A stretch of DNA of 64,000 nt from Natronobacterium haloterrestre (GTDB lineage: Archaea; Halobacteriota; Halobacteria; Halobacteriales; Natrialbaceae): positions 310,001-374,000 of the forward strand of contig NZ_FOKW01000001.1 of NCBI RefSeq assembly GCF_900112205.1, in the 5' to 3' direction. The translations under genes and the position numbers were made by a program. The notes beneath the pieces are model-generated. The model had not been told where the DNA came from. It saw nothing but the letters and a program-made list of their open reading frames with translations, and did no database searches. Below are positions 27,458-35,566 of this stretch, in pieces. Within the stretch, counting starts at the first letter, position 1; each line of letters opens with the position of its first letter.

Positions 27458-28108
27458 TCATCGATTCTCCTCGAGTCCGGTCGCTCGAGCGGCGGATTCC
27501 CGGGTCGCCGCGGGAGCGACGTCGATCTTTCCCGCGAGATAGCCGAGACTGCCGACCAGCAGGGCCGTACCGATCGGCAACAGCCACGGCAGCGTCGCCA
27601 GGAGCGCGCCGCTCACCTGGATCCCGAGCGCGAGGGCGATCGCGGGCGCACAACAGACCGACCCCGAGAGCAGGGCGGGGACGGCAGCCGCGAGGCCGGC
27701 GCCGGCACCCTTCTTCGCTCCGCCGGCGCTCCCGTCGATCCCGCAGGCCGCCGGCCGAACGACCGCGAGGGAGGCGAGCGCGAGGTTGAGCCCCACCAGC
27801 CCCGCGAGCGCCGCGCCGATCGCGACGTCGATCGGCGAGACCAGCACCGTCCCGTAGCCGAACTCGAGCAGCGCGACCGGTTCGAACGAGATCGGACCCC
27901 GACGCTCGAGCGCGCGGGCGAACGGGTCGTCGACGAGCAGCCAGCCGGTGCCGGCATCGGGGCGGATCGCCAGCAGGTCGGTGACCCACAGGTACGCCAG
28001 CAGGTAACCGACCCCGACGACGGCCACGACGGCGCGGGCGTCCCGGCGGGCGAGGGCGAACCGGCAGGCGTCGACGGTCGCCGTCACCCGGGCGCGGCGG
28101 TCAGTCAT
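27458..28108 (-). CDS. Membrane protein with Cys-Cys motif in a transmembrane helix
   Basis: The 216-residue protein has about five membrane segments (near 26-48, 85-118, 137-155, 158-175 and 178-195). A CysCys pair with Pro (SVCCAPAIALALG) sits near the start of one helix, and there is a lone Cys just before a Gly/Ala-rich loop. The motif recalls metal-handling membrane proteins such as MerT, but similarity is too weak to assign a function. Its ATG overlaps the end of the DUF3179 lipoprotein gene by 8 nt, so the two are cotranscribed and may work together at the membrane. Confidence 0.72.
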   Translation of the reverse strand: MTDRRARVTATVDACRFALARRDARAVVAVVGVGYLLAYLWVTDLLAIRPDAGTGWLLVDDPFARALERRGPISFEPVALLEFGYGTVLVSPIDVAIGAALAGLVGLNLALASLAVVRPAACGIDGSAGGAKKGAGAGLAAAVPALLSGSVCCAPAIALALGIQVSGALLATLPWLLPIGTALLVGSLGYLAGKIDVAPAATRESAARATGLEENR

Positions 28109-29249
28109 GGGCGTGGACGCTCGTCGACGGATAGAACCCCGCCCAGGCGAACCACATCGCGTCGTAGGCGTAGACCGACTCGAGCGGGAGGTCGGCGGGG
28201 TCGCGTCGTTCGCCGTCCGGATCGATCACGGCTCCGGCGTCGGCGTCGTACCCGTACTCCGTCGCGTCGTCGACGCGGTAGAGGTGGCCGACGTCGAACG
28301 TCGGATCGTAGGTCGCGAGGTAGTCGTCCTCGCGTCCGTCGCCGCCGATCCCGTAGACGCCATGCTCCTGGAGGGCCTCGAGCGAGACCGCCAGCGGGCC
28401 GTCGTCGGGCCGACTGCAGAGGAACGGCCGTTTGGGCGGGTAGCGGTCGTCGGCGGTCAGCGGGGCGAACGTCCAGTCGGTGTCCTCGGCGTAGTAGCCG
28501 CTCGGCGGGTTGTACGCGCCGTAGGGGTCGTTCCCGTAGTCCCGGACGTAGTCCTGGTCGCTGGCGAGCACGACCGAGTCGGGGTAGGCCTCGGTCCAGC
28601 GTTCCCACGTCGTCCAGCGGACGGGAAACTCGACCAGCGACGCGGCCTCGAGCGGCCCCTCCATCGCCGTCGCGAGCATCTGGGGCCAGTAGCTCTCCTC
28701 GGCCCGGTCGTACATGACGAGGTTGCTGTTGAGCAGGTGGCCGGAGACGCCGAACTCGACGTCGCCGCGCTCGAACCCCATCGCGGTCCCGGTCAGCGGG
28801 CAGTACGTGACGGCGACCGGTTCGCCGCCGATCTCGTCGTTGACGATCTCGTGGTGGACGAGAACCGACTGGGGGTAGGCCTTCGCCTCGCCGTTCCTGA
28901 CGACGCCGAAGACGGGGTCGCCGGGGAGGCGATCGACGCTCTCGTCGACCGGTTCGAACGCGGGGTCGTCGATCGACGGGATCCCGTCGCGGGGGACGAC
29001 CTCCCTGACCGTCGCCTCGCGCAGTGTCTCGAGGGAGTACTCGACGGGCAACTGCTCGTCCGCCGTCGGAACCTGGGACGCCTCGAGTGCGGCGTCGTCC
29101 GGCGAGGCGGTCATCCCGTCGGGGGTGGCCTCGGTCCCGCTCGCGCCCTCGTCGTATGGGCCCGACCGGCCGGGCCCGGATCCGCCGAGACAGCCGGCGA
29201 GGCCGACCGCCGCGAGCGCGAGGACGCTTCGCCGCGAACGTCGTGTCAT
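28101..29249 (-). CDS. DUF3179 domain lipoprotein
   Basis: The 382-residue protein starts with a twin-arginine-like signal and lipobox (RRSRRSVLALAAVGLAGC, Cys20), so it is probably exported and anchored to the membrane. Most of the rest matches DUF3179 (FGVVRNGEAKAYPQSVLVHHEIVND, VTYCPLTGTAMGF, LLNSNLVMYDR, YWPQMLATAMEGP). The conserved Cys in TYCPLTG and nearby aromatic residues are characteristic. The domain's function is unknown. The start at 29249 is fixed by the signal peptide. It overlaps the downstream CysCys membrane protein gene, a pairing that suggests joint action outside the cytoplasmic membrane. Confidence 0.88.
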   Translation of the reverse strand: MTRRSRRSVLALAAVGLAGCLGGSGPGRSGPYDEGASGTEATPDGMTASPDDAALEASQVPTADEQLPVEYSLETLREATVREVVPRDGIPSIDDPAFEPVDESVDRLPGDPVFGVVRNGEAKAYPQSVLVHHEIVNDEIGGEPVAVTYCPLTGTAMGFERGDVEFGVSGHLLNSNLVMYDRAEESYWPQMLATAMEGPLEAASLVEFPVRWTTWERWTEAYPDSVVLASDQDYVRDYGNDPYGAYNPPSGYYAEDTDWTFAPLTADDRYPPKRPFLCSRPDDGPLAVSLEALQEHGVYGIGGDGREDDYLATYDPTFDVGHLYRVDDATEYGYDADAGAVIDPDGERRDPADLPLESVYAYDAMWFAWAGFYPSTSVHAHD

Positions 29250-29426
29250 GCGTGCCCGTAGGGCACCAGCGGTCAACGCGGTGTCGTGGCCGTGTACGCG
29301 CGATGCACGACCGACGAGCGGTCGATCGAGGCGGGGTCGAGACGAGAAGAACCAGTCATACGGATTCACCGGCGCAACCGCGATCCGGGCGGCGGTTGCG
29401 CCGGAACTGACGGACAGTAACCCGTA

Positions 29427-29762
29427 TCAGTCGTCGGCCGCAGCGTGGCCGTCCGCACCCTCGGCGTCGATTTCGCTCTCGATGCTCGGCGGGTACTTCC
29501 CGCGCTCGAGTTTCAGGTCGGACTGGGGCCGGGCCATACAGGTCAGCGCGTACTCCTCGGCCTCCTCCTCGGTGAGTCCCCGGGCCGCGGGCTGGGTGAC
29601 CTCGCCCTCGACGATCTCGGCCGAACAGGCCAGACACATCCCAACGCGACAGGAGTACTCCTGGGCGATCCCCTCCTCGAGACACCGGCTGAGGATCGTC
29701 TCCTTGTCCGAACAGGTGATCGTCTCTCCCGTCCCGACAAACTCGACGGTGTATTCGGTCAT
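29427..29762 (-). CDS. 2Fe-2S ferredoxin, plant type
   Basis: This small electron carrier of 111 residues has the plant-type cluster motif Cys38-x4-Cys43-x2-Cys46 and Cys75 (YSCRVGMCLAC ... LTCMARP). It is shorter than the haloarchaeal halophilic ferredoxins, which carry an acidic N-terminal insert, so it is probably a distinct ferredoxin. The ATG at 29762 (MTEYTVEF) is chosen over one nine codons upstream because the family begins there. A perfect GGGTAC/GTACCC hairpin lies just upstream of the start. It is divergent from the geranylgeranyl reductase, a flavoprotein that needs an electron donor; partnership is plausible but not shown. Confidence 0.9.
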   Translation of the reverse strand: MTEYTVEFVGTGETITCSDKETILSRCLEEGIAQEYSCRVGMCLACSAEIVEGEVTQPAARGLTEEEAEEYALTCMARPQSDLKLERGKYPPSIESEIDAEGADGHAAADD

Positions 29763-29768
29763 GCACGT

Positions 29769-29784
29769 GGGTACGAAAGTACCC
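29769..29784. promoter_or_regulatory. GGGTAC-GAAA-GTACCC inverted repeat before the ferredoxin start
   Basis: A perfect 6-bp stem with a GAAA/TTTC loop lies 7-22 nt before the ferredoxin ATG. The likely TATA stretch is AATAAAG at about 29795-29801 on the bottom strand, so the repeat would span the transcription start. It could be an operator or a 5'-end hairpin. Confidence 0.35.
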
Positions 29785-29874
29785 TTCAAAACTCTTTATT
29801 CCGATTCTGTCGAGTTAGCAACGACGAAATTCCCACATAAAACGTTTTCTTACCGCGGTGTTCACACTGTCGGT

Positions 29875-31284
29875 ATGAGTACGCAGGATCAGTCGGCTGC
29901 CGGTACGGCGACACGGACTCACTCCCCGGACGTCGTCGTCGTCGGCGCCGGTACAGCAGGGTGTTACGCCGCAGCGACGGTCGCACGGGAAGGGTACGAC
30001 GTAGTGATCCTCGAGCGCAAAAGCGAGGAGGAGGCGGGCCACATCGCCTGCGGGGACGCCCTGAAGGGCGCGAGCGACTTCCCCGAGTCGATCCCCAAGT
30101 CGAAACTCGAGCCCGCGATCACCAACACGGAGGTCGACCACGGCCGCTTCGAGATCCCCCAGGAGGACACCGTCCTCGAGATCCCGGTCCCCGGCGAACT
30201 CGCGGTCATCGACCGCTGGGAGTACGGCAAGCGCATCATCGAGGGCGCGCGTGAAGCGGGCGCGGAACTGCATTACGACACCGTCGTCCAGACGGTCGTC
30301 CAGGAGGGCGAAACGGGTCGGGTCACCGGCGTCGAAGGGATACACGCCGGCGAACCGGTCAGCTACGAGGCCGACGTCGTCATCGACGCCGCGGGCTCGC
30401 TGTCGGTCCTGCAGGACGAGGTCGACTTCTCGGCGTCGACGTTCGACACCAACGTCGACTACACCCACTTCTGTTCGGCCTACCGCGAGATCGTCCGCGT
30501 CGACGAGCCAGTCGAGTGGTCCGACGCGCTCGTGTTCAAGCCGACCGAGCGCGCGGCCGGCTACCTCTGGTACTTCCCACGGACCGAGACCGAGATCAAC
30601 GCCGGGCTGGGCTTCCAGATGACCGAAGAGCCCATGAAGCTCGTCGACGACCTCAAGCGGGACCTCGAGACTCGCGAGGAGTTCGACGGGGCCGACGTCG
30701 AGGACAAACTCGGCGCTGCCCTCCCGACCCGCCGCCCGTACGACTCGGCGGTCCACCCCGGCTACATGGCCGTCGGCGACGCCGCTGGCCACGTCAATCC
30801 CACCACGGGCGGCGGCATCGCCGGCGCGGCCTACGCGGGCAAGTACGCCGCCGAGCAGGCGATCGAGGGCCTCGAGACCGGCGACTTCAGCGAGGAGACG
30901 TTCTGGGAGTACAACGAACTCGTGATGGATCACTTCGGGGCCCGCTACGCCGCGCTGGACGTCTACAACATCCTCTCGACGGCCGTCGACGTCGACGACC
31001 TGATGGGGCTGCTCGCGGCGATGCCGGGCGACAAGCTCGCCGAGGCGCTCTATTCGGGTAGTACGGACATCGGCATGAAGCTCAAACTCGAGGCCCTGCT
31101 CAAGAGCCGCGGCCACTGGGGAACGATCTGGAACCTCTATCAAACGAAACGCCGCGCCGACGACCTGCTTGCCCACTACGAGGACTACCCCTCGAGCCCG
31201 GACGAACTCGAGGCCTGGCAGGAACGCCGCGACGAACTGATGGACGCGGTCTACGAGACGACCGGCGCGGATCCGAAGTACTGA
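29875..31284 (+). CDS. Geranylgeranyl reductase family flavoprotein
   Basis: Members saturate the isoprenoid chains of archaeal membrane lipids (digeranylgeranylglycerophospholipid reductase). The 469-residue protein has the FAD-binding VVVGAGTAGCYAAATVA (about 21-37), followed by the Glu of the ERKS strand end. Family segments are HIACGDALKG, VIDAAGSLSVL and VGDAAGHVNPTTGGGIAGAAYAG. The ATG at 29875 is preferred because the long in-frame extension upstream crosses the divergent ferredoxin gene. Halophiles have several paralogues, some acting on quinones, so the exact substrate is uncertain. The 2Fe-2S ferredoxin encoded divergently could supply electrons. Confidence 0.9.
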   Translation: MSTQDQSAAGTATRTHSPDVVVVGAGTAGCYAAATVAREGYDVVILERKSEEEAGHIACGDALKGASDFPESIPKSKLEPAITNTEVDHGRFEIPQEDTVLEIPVPGELAVIDRWEYGKRIIEGAREAGAELHYDTVVQTVVQEGETGRVTGVEGIHAGEPVSYEADVVIDAAGSLSVLQDEVDFSASTFDTNVDYTHFCSAYREIVRVDEPVEWSDALVFKPTERAAGYLWYFPRTETEINAGLGFQMTEEPMKLVDDLKRDLETREEFDGADVEDKLGAALPTRRPYDSAVHPGYMAVGDAAGHVNPTTGGGIAGAAYAGKYAAEQAIEGLETGDFSEETFWEYNELVMDHFGARYAALDVYNILSTAVDVDDLMGLLAAMPGDKLAEALYSGSTDIGMKLKLEALLKSRGHWGTIWNLYQTKRRADDLLAHYEDYPSSPDELEAWQERRDELMDAVYETTGADPKY

Positions 31285-31602
31285 AACCAAACTGTTGCGC
31301 TGTCTTTCGTACCTCGCAGGATCGGAGATTCCGCTTGGCTTTGCCAGAAAACTACTCCTCTCCGTTCCAGGCGGTCATAGAGCGCCTTCCACATCAGTCG
31401 TCGGCCCGCTCGCTCACCGACTCACGGCCTCCGGTCGTTCGTCTTCCCGCGGCGCTACGCACCGCGCTTTCGTTCGCTCGCGGTCGTTATCGGGCAACTA
31501 CCTGCCTTTCCCCGAGTTGCGGCGACCGTCCATCCTGGCTCCGATTTTCGAATTCATGGAATACATGGAAAGTCGTGTTCAGCCATCAGGAATCCGGATG
31601 GA
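31285..31602. repeat. Dispersed intergenic repeat, copy A, between convergent genes
   Basis: No gene is visible in these 318 nt. The part at about 31351-31530 resembles 42289-42410: both contain a TCCGTTCCAGGC block, then CCACATC(A/G)GTCGTCGGCC and CGCTCGC. Further matches are GCTCGCGGTCG and an ending CTGCC(T/C)TTCCCCG(A/G)GT(T/C)GCG. Copy A has about 50 nt of extra sequence in the middle. Both copies lie between the ends of convergent genes. The origin (decayed mobile element, 3'-end element or structured RNA) is open. Confidence 0.6.
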
Positions 31603-32829
31603 TCAGATGCGATCCCGAAGCCGTTCGACGCGCTTCTCGGTCGGCGGATGCGTCCCGAAGATCCGACGCGCGACGAACCGCCGGGTCCGGTCGAAAAACC
31701 GGTGTTCATCCCACGGTGGTGGGACGATCGCGAACGCCGCCGTCGAGCGAGGGTGGCGAAAGTCACTCGAGGGACTCGTCTCGAGGTCGCGATCCAGCGT
31801 CTCGAGGGCGCTCGCGAGTGCCGCGGGGTCGCCAGTGATCGCGACGGCCCCACGGTCGGCGACGTACTCTCGATAGCGGCTGACGACTGCGACGGACCAG
31901 CGGACGATTCCGACGACGAACCCAGCTAGCAGTGCCACGAACGGGTGATAGTCGTAGCGTTCGAGGATCGCAGTCGCGGAGGCTGCGGGCATCGACAACG
32001 CAGTCACCACGGCCGCGTCCCGATTCGTGACGTGGGCGAGTTCGTGTGCGAGGACGGCATCCAGTTCCCGGTCGTCGACGGCCTCGAGCAGCCCCCGCGA
32101 GACGACGAGCGTCGAACTCTCCGGCCGGTAGCCGACGGTCGCCGCGGTCGGCGTCGCTGTGACTCCGAGGCGGACGGTCGGCGAGGGCAGGTCAGCCTGT
32201 CTGGCGAGTCGATCGACGCGCCCCTGGACGGCTGCCCGACGTCGTTCGACCTCCTCATCGGGCCGTTCGAGGACGCGAACGGACTCCGATACGTCGCGAA
32301 GCGCGGCAGCGTCGTCGGTCCACTCACGATGGACGAGCCAGACGAGATGCGCGAGCGCACCGAGGACGCCGACGGTGGCCGCCGCGTACAACGGATCGAT
32401 CATCGACCGCCACGCGATCCGTTCTGCGAGGCCGAATCCGACGAACGTCCCGACGACCAGCCCGCCGAGCAGGGCAAGGGTTCGTGGCCAGTTCGCGAGT
32501 ACCCTCGCGGACAGCAGCGATTCGCCGACGGCTTCGACGGTGTCGGCCATCCCGTCGTGTGACAGTCGATCCGACAGCGTCCGTGCAGGGTAGAGCCGCC
32601 GGACGACCACTGCGAGGAGGTACCAGCAGACGAACAGCCCGGTCAATAGCACCGAGAGGACGAACAGCAACGAGAGAAACTCCTCGAGGGACGCCAGCAC
32701 GATCAACGCGAGCAATGCCACGGTGACGACTTCGAACGCAAGGACGACGAACTGCCCAAGCGCGACGAGGGTCGCGGCGACCGCCAGCCGAAGCCAGAGT
32801 CCCAGTTGAAGTCGCGTCGGACGGATCAC
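31603..32829 (-). CDS. M48 family (HtpX-like) membrane metalloprotease
   Basis: M48 proteases degrade misfolded membrane proteins. With the start used here the protein is 408 residues. It has about four N-terminal membrane segments before the zinc-binding HELAH motif (about residues 262-266), the RYREYVADRGAV segment bearing the third ligand, and the terminal THPPTEKRVERL. I chose the GTG at 32829 because the frame upstream, opening with TTG at 32934, encodes a polar, unconserved stretch; that longer form (443 residues) cannot be excluded. It is longer than the HtpX at 45466 owing to extra N-terminal helices. It lies downstream of an M20 amidohydrolase gene on the same strand. Confidence 0.85.
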   Translation of the reverse strand: MIRPTRLQLGLWLRLAVAATLVALGQFVVLAFEVVTVALLALIVLASLEEFLSLLFVLSVLLTGLFVCWYLLAVVVRRLYPARTLSDRLSHDGMADTVEAVGESLLSARVLANWPRTLALLGGLVVGTFVGFGLAERIAWRSMIDPLYAAATVGVLGALAHLVWLVHREWTDDAAALRDVSESVRVLERPDEEVERRRAAVQGRVDRLARQADLPSPTVRLGVTATPTAATVGYRPESSTLVVSRGLLEAVDDRELDAVLAHELAHVTNRDAAVVTALSMPAASATAILERYDYHPFVALLAGFVVGIVRWSVAVVSRYREYVADRGAVAITGDPAALASALETLDRDLETSPSSDFRHPRSTAAFAIVPPPWDEHRFFDRTRRFVARRIFGTHPPTEKRVERLRDRI

Positions 32830-32961
32830 GAGGGTGCCACCTCGAGTACGAACACCGCCAGCGAAGGGCGGGAGACCATCGACGTGGGGGAGGGAAGACG
32901 CACTCTCGAATGTTCGTTTCGACAGGATTTCCAAGAAGATTACGAGTCCCGACTCGTGTTG

Positions 32962-34242
32962 TCAGGGTCGCTCTTCGGCGACCCGCTCGATCGCTCCCGC
33001 GAGCGTCTCCACGCCGTGACCGATGCTCTCCTCGTCGACGTCGAACGTCGCGGTGTGGTGGCCGCCGGGGTGATCCGTCCCGACGCCGACGTAACATGCC
33101 TTCCCGCCGTTTTGCTGGACCTCACGCATCAGGAACGTGGCGTCCTCGCTGCCGCCGAGTTCGTCGCGCTCGAGGATACGCTCGACGCCCTCGACGTCGC
33201 CGGCGGCGTCCGCGACGAGCGTCGCGAGTGCCTCGTCGCTCGTGGCGCTCGGGGCCTGCGCGCCGAGTTCGACCTCGACCTCGCAGTCGTGCATCTCCGC
33301 GGCCGACCTGATCACGCGTTCGGCGTTGTCGGCCATGTACTCCATCAGTTCGGTCGTCTCGCCGCGGACCTCGGCGAGGATCCGCGCGGACTCGGGGATC
33401 ACGTTGGCCGCGCTCCCGCCCTCGACCCTGCCCGCGTTGATCCGCGTCGGGCCGTCGCTGTTACGCGGGATCGCATAGAGGTTCTGGACCGCCGTCGCCA
33501 TCGCCTGAACGGCGTTGCGCCCCTGCTCGGGGTGGCCGCCCGCGTGGGCCGGCTCCCCGGAGAACTCGGCCTCGAGGTGCGAGACGGCGAGGAAGCCGTC
33601 GATGGCGGCGACGATTTCGCCGGTCGGGTGGTCGAGCCCGATGTGGGCCGCCAGCAGGTAGTCGACGTCCGCGATGTGTTCGCTCTTGGCCATCGACTTG
33701 CCGCCGCCGATGACCTCCTCGGCGGGCTGGAAGAACACCTTCAGCGTGCCCTCGAAGTCGCTGTCGACGATCTCCTCGAGGACGCCGACGCCGATCGTCG
33801 CGTGCGCGTCGTGGCCGCAGGCGTGCATCGCGCCTTCGTGTTCCGAGCGGAAGCCCTCGGCCGCGGGCGCGTGGTCGGCGTCCTCGCTCTCGGCGCGGGG
33901 GAGGCCGTCGATGTCCACCCGGAGACCGACTGTCGGGCCGTCTCCCTTCTCGAGCACCGCGACCGCGCCCGTGTAGCCGCCCTCGAGGGACTCGAGGACG
34001 CCTTCGTCGACGCCCGTCTCCCGTGCGCGCTCGAGGGCGTGGGTGAGTTCGGCGTCGTCGGGGACGGCCAGGCGGTGATCGGTCGCGATGGCGTCGGGGC
34101 CGACGTGGAGTTCGGCGAGGTCGTCGCCGAACCGCGACTCGAGTTCCTCGACGATGCGTGCGGTCGTGTAGAACTCGCGCCAGGCGGGTTCGGGTCGACG
34201 GTGCAAGTCGCGGCGAAGTTCGACCAGGTCGTCCGCGGTCAT
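32962..34242 (-). CDS. M20-family amidohydrolase
   Basis: These zinc enzymes remove acyl groups from amino acids or related amides. The 426-residue protein has metal-ligand segments HACGHDAH, FFQPAEEV and HIGLDHPTG, plus the dimerisation-domain segment AHAGGHPEQGRNAV. A C-terminal GTDHPGGHHTATF supplies the last ligand. It is close to the AbgB/hippurate hydrolase/indole-acetyl-amino-acid hydrolase branch, so p-aminobenzoyl-glutamate or acylated amino acids are possible substrates. The ATG at 34242 (MTADDLVELRRDLHRRPE) is three codons inside the longest frame and matches the family start. An M48 protease gene follows. Confidence 0.9.
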   Translation of the reverse strand: MTADDLVELRRDLHRRPEPAWREFYTTARIVEELESRFGDDLAELHVGPDAIATDHRLAVPDDAELTHALERARETGVDEGVLESLEGGYTGAVAVLEKGDGPTVGLRVDIDGLPRAESEDADHAPAAEGFRSEHEGAMHACGHDAHATIGVGVLEEIVDSDFEGTLKVFFQPAEEVIGGGKSMAKSEHIADVDYLLAAHIGLDHPTGEIVAAIDGFLAVSHLEAEFSGEPAHAGGHPEQGRNAVQAMATAVQNLYAIPRNSDGPTRINAGRVEGGSAANVIPESARILAEVRGETTELMEYMADNAERVIRSAAEMHDCEVEVELGAQAPSATSDEALATLVADAAGDVEGVERILERDELGGSEDATFLMREVQQNGGKACYVGVGTDHPGGHHTATFDVDEESIGHGVETLAGAIERVAEERP

Positions 34243-34347
34243 ATCCCCCACTGGGCAGCGGCGCTAAAAAGTGCTATCGAAGGCGGAACCTCGGTCGGGT
34301 ACGTCACGGCGGAGGGGCGGACGAAGAGAACAGAACCTGCGCTCGCG

Positions 34348-34683
34348 TCAGTTCCCGCGGCCGGCGCCGTGGATCTGTTCGACTTCGGCTTCGATGTGGA
34401 CGGAGTCCGGGAAGTCCTGTTCGGCGATGTTGCGCGCGAGGTTGTCGTGGCCGTGAATCTCGAGTTCACGGGTGAAGACCGTGTAGTTCCAGGAGGAGAA
34501 GTGCCGATCGTCGTCGGCGTGGAGCCGGCAGTGCTGTGGGACCGAGATGTCCGTCGGGGGGTGGGAGTGTGGCCCTTTCAGTTCCGCACCTTTCCGTTCG
34601 GCGGTCGTTTTGATGTCGTCGACGATACCCTCGAGGGCGGCCCGGTCGCCGCTTTGCAGCGTGAGGCGGGTGACGAAGGTCAT
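34348..34683 (-). CDS. uS10-family ribosomal-protein-like protein
   Basis: The 111-residue protein matches the uS10/mL48 family (MTFVTRLTLQSGDRAALEGIVDDI, then GAELKGPHSHPPTDISVPQH, and HGHDNLARNIAEQDFPDSVHIEAEVEQI). Ribosomal uS10 of haloarchaea is normally about 102 residues and encoded beside EF-1alpha; here no translation genes are adjacent. It is therefore likely an additional paralogue whose role, ribosomal or not, is unknown. Start at ATG 34683. The 246-nt gap on its upstream side contains G/A-rich near-repeats (about 34739-34790) and no gene. Confidence 0.82.
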   Translation of the reverse strand: MTFVTRLTLQSGDRAALEGIVDDIKTTAERKGAELKGPHSHPPTDISVPQHCRLHADDDRHFSSWNYTVFTRELEIHGHDNLARNIAEQDFPDSVHIEAEVEQIHGAGRGN

Positions 34684-34929
34684 GGCTGAGTTACGACACA
34701 GTCGACGGCCAGCGCGTAAAAACTTGCTGAGATGGGGCGGTCGGAACTCGGGACTCGAGACTCGGAACCCGGAACTCGGGGCTCGAGACCAACGCCTCCG
34801 GGCGTGGAATCGAACGCTCGTCACGCGCCGCCGCCGTCGGACCGACGATCCGGTACTGTCGTCGCGCGCGGGTGTTCGTTTAACGAACAGTCCGATATTC
34901 TCTTAACGTCGCGCCTAGTACTTCGGTTA

Positions 34930-35364
34930 ATGGCAGTCGAAGCTACGAGCGCAGGCGCGATCCTCTTCCGCGACACGCGGGGCCGGCGCGAGTATCTTCT
35001 ACTCAAGAGCCGCCCAGGCGACTGGGAGTTTCCCAAGGGCGGTGTCGAAGGAGATGAAGAGCTACAGCAGACGGCGATCCGCGAAGTAAAGGAAGAGGCA
35101 GGTATCGAACAGTTCCGGCTCCTCGACGGCTTTCGCGAGGACTACGACTACGTCTTCGAGGCGAACGGCAAGACCATCCACAAGACCGTTCACCTCTTCA
35201 TCGCGAAGTCGTTCGAGGCCAGCGCGGAACTGTCCAACGAACATCGCGACCTGCAGTGGCGCGATTACGAACAGGCCGTAAACACCGTCACGCAGGACGG
35301 TCCACGCGAGATCCTCGAGCAGGCCCACGAGTTCCTCGACGAGCGGGAGGACGAGGAGGAGTAG
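34930..35364 (+). CDS. Nudix hydrolase, probable bis(5'-nucleosyl)-tetraphosphatase
   Basis: Nudix hydrolases cleave nucleoside diphosphates linked to other groups. The 144-residue protein has a complete Nudix box (Gly37, Glu43, Arg51-Glu52, Glu55-Glu56, Gly58; G-x5-E-x7-REVKEEAGI). Its sequence (FPKGGVEGDEELQQTAIREV, RLLDGFREDYDYVF) is like that of Ap4A hydrolases, which remove alarmone dinucleotides. The ATG at 34930 gives a family-length protein. The upstream TATTCTCTTAAC stretch (about 34892-34905) is a promoter candidate. It stands alone. Confidence 0.9.
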   Translation: MAVEATSAGAILFRDTRGRREYLLLKSRPGDWEFPKGGVEGDEELQQTAIREVKEEAGIEQFRLLDGFREDYDYVFEANGKTIHKTVHLFIAKSFEASAELSNEHRDLQWRDYEQAVNTVTQDGPREILEQAHEFLDEREDEEE

Positions 35365-35566
35365 AAGGCGAACCGGGATTTCTCCCTCCGTCGAGCGCCG
35401 AGGCGTCGGCCGCTCTCGAGGACCGCGTTCGGTTCGATGCGGGTCGAACCCCACAGTCCCGACCCCGACGATCTCGTTTCCCCTCTTTTCGACCGGTATC
35501 CGGGGCCGCCCGTCCGTCGTCGGTTCGATCGGGCAGGTTTTTCTCCGTCGGCGAGTACGGCCCACC

